From positions 1-13,317 of the forward strand of contig JAEZIZ010000056.1 in NCBI GenBank assembly GCA_023415915.1: DNA of 13,317 nucleotides, read 5' to 3'. Numbering within the stretch: the first letter of the stretch is position 1; each line of letters starts with the position of its first letter. The translations under genes were made by a program, and so were the position numbers. Below are positions 12,461 through 13,317 of this stretch, piece by piece. The notes below the pieces were generated by a model, which worked only from the letters and a program-made list of their open reading frames with translations, was not told the origin of the DNA and did not search any database. This DNA comes from Bacillota bacterium. GTDB lineage: Bacteria; Bacillota; Clostridia; Christensenellales; SZUA-584.

Positions 12461-13317
12461 TTACAGCGCGTCGACGCTTCCTACGCTGCTCTCTTTGAGC
12501 CATTCTCCGAGCCCGGCAAGGCCTTCTATATCCTTTGTGTCCGAAAACGCCGAGTTTACCTTGATAAGCTGCTGGAACAGCGCCGCCGCCTTTACGCTTC
12601 TCTCCATCTCTTTTTTAAGCTTTGCTTTTAATTCCTTGATGTTGGCGGCAAGAGCCGCGTTTTCGTTACGGATGCTCTCGTTCTGTGAAGAAAGCATCTC
12701 CATCTCTTCCTCAGTGCTTATCTTTGATGCCGCAAGCGATGCTATCTTCGCAAGGCCCTTAAAGAAATTCTTTATATCGACGTCTGAGGATACAAGCACT
12801 TTTGCTACGCTCTCGGGTATGTACTTGTTTTCCCGGCCAAGCGCCGAGTTCGGCTTATGCGACTCATAAGGGCTCAAGTACTTCTCTCCGTCCCTGTCCA
12901 TATCCGCCATCACCTTTTCGACCAGCGAGCGCCCCGTCTTGATAAGGCTTCTGTACTTGTTCTGGTAGCGCAGCATAAGCGTCTTGTCTCCGCCCGCCAG
13001 CTTAAGGCTCGCGCCTCTTATCGATTCGCCTTTCGCCCCCGCCGCGAGCAGCGTGCGCAGCAGCATGTAGATCTCTTCCTTGGAAAACGGGGTGAACGTA
13101 GAGGGTTTTTGCTCTATCTCGCCTGTTTCCTTGACCTTCATATAATAGTAATTCCGCACGCTGTTTGGTTTGCGCCCGGTGCTTTTCGCGACGGTCTCAA
13201 ATACTCGCTTTAGAGGAGCGCCTATTTTCTGCGCCTTCTTGACTTCGTCCCAAAGCAGCAGCTTTTCTTCGTCCTTCCAGCCTGTTCTAAGAGAAATCTC
13301 AAAGCTCTGAAGCCCGA
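12461..13317 (-). CDS. RsfA-like regulator: Myb/SANT-like domain plus coiled coil (partial)
   Basis: The frame stays open to the window edge, so the 5' end is missing; the GTG at 13159 is internal, because 52 further codons upstream are in frame and look coding. The N-terminal part has TGWKDEEKLLLWDEVKKAQ, then LKRVFETVAKSTGRKPNSVRNYYYMK, the Trp-spaced three-helix pattern of Myb/SANT-type DNA-binding domains. This resembles the Bacillus prespore regulator RsfA. A middle Lys/Arg-rich region follows, then a long heptad-like coiled coil from KISTEEEMEMLSSQ to LKKEMERSV, and a short tail. RsfA-type proteins act on sigma-F-dependent forespore genes. The position next to spo0A suits a sporulation role, but a strong terminator separates the two. 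At least 284 residues are visible. The family call is by resemblance. Confidence 0.68.
   Translation of the reverse strand, partial: GLQSFEISLRTGWKDEEKLLLWDEVKKAQKIGAPLKRVFETVAKSTGRKPNSVRNYYYMKVKETGEIEQKPSTFTPFSKEEIYMLLRTLLAAGAKGESIRGASLKLAGGDKTLMLRYQNKYRSLIKTGRSLVEKVMADMDRDGEKYLSPYESHKPNSALGRENKYIPESVAKVLVSSDVDIKNFFKGLAKIASLAASKISTEEEMEMLSSQNESIRNENAALAANIKELKAKLKKEMERSVKAAALFQQLIKVNSAFSDTKDIEGLAGLGEWLKESSVGSVDAL

Overview
The window looks like the chromosome of an endospore-forming Clostridia-type Firmicute. The grounds are a full-length Spo0A, an RsfA-like regulator beside it, and the operon MazG-like - yybS (DUF2232) - gdpP - rplI - dnaB, whose last four genes keep the Bacillus/Clostridium order. 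The backbone is of moderate GC. By contrast, the block from about 621 to 3265 is strikingly AT-rich and was acquired by transposition.

Layout. Positions 1-269 hold the 3' end of an oxidoreductase-like gene, followed by a gene-free stretch with a degenerate interspersed repeat and a promoter. From 621 to 3265 lies an IS1595-type transposon with cargo. It has terminal inverted repeats, perfect 8-bp flanking duplications (AAATAAAA at 613-620 and 3266-3273), a DDE transposase at its right end, and a divergent cargo pair: a DUF6173-like gene and a PemK/MazF-fold gene. It also carries a broken small ORF, two tandem hairpin repeats with covarying stems, and a strong hairpin terminator. The transposon landed after codon 5 of a lipoprotein gene. 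Joining 606-620 to 3274 onward restores a frame with a good ribosome binding site. Today the gene reads in frame from a GTG inside the transposon's right terminal repeat (3247-4671).

The operon 9774-4726 (minus strand) follows, from a sigma-A-like promoter at 9826-9854 to a bidirectional terminator at 4693-4721 shared with the lipoprotein gene. It couples c-di-AMP hydrolysis (GdpP) with ribosomal protein bL9 and the replicative helicase. Upstream of the operon, and inverted relative to the first, is a second, shortened and frameshifted copy of the same lipoprotein family (10034-11027). It ends with the same 12 residues.

The right end carries spo0A with two tandem 0A boxes exactly one helical turn apart in its upstream region, and a partial Myb/SANT-like plus coiled-coil regulator running off the window edge. 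No rRNA, tRNA or CRISPR was seen.

The most interesting items are the cargo transposon and its unusual ends (three TIR-like copies on the left, two of them preceded by AAATAAAA), the gene rescue by its TIR, the MazF-like cargo protein lacking the usual catalytic Arg, and the covarying hairpin pair behind it.
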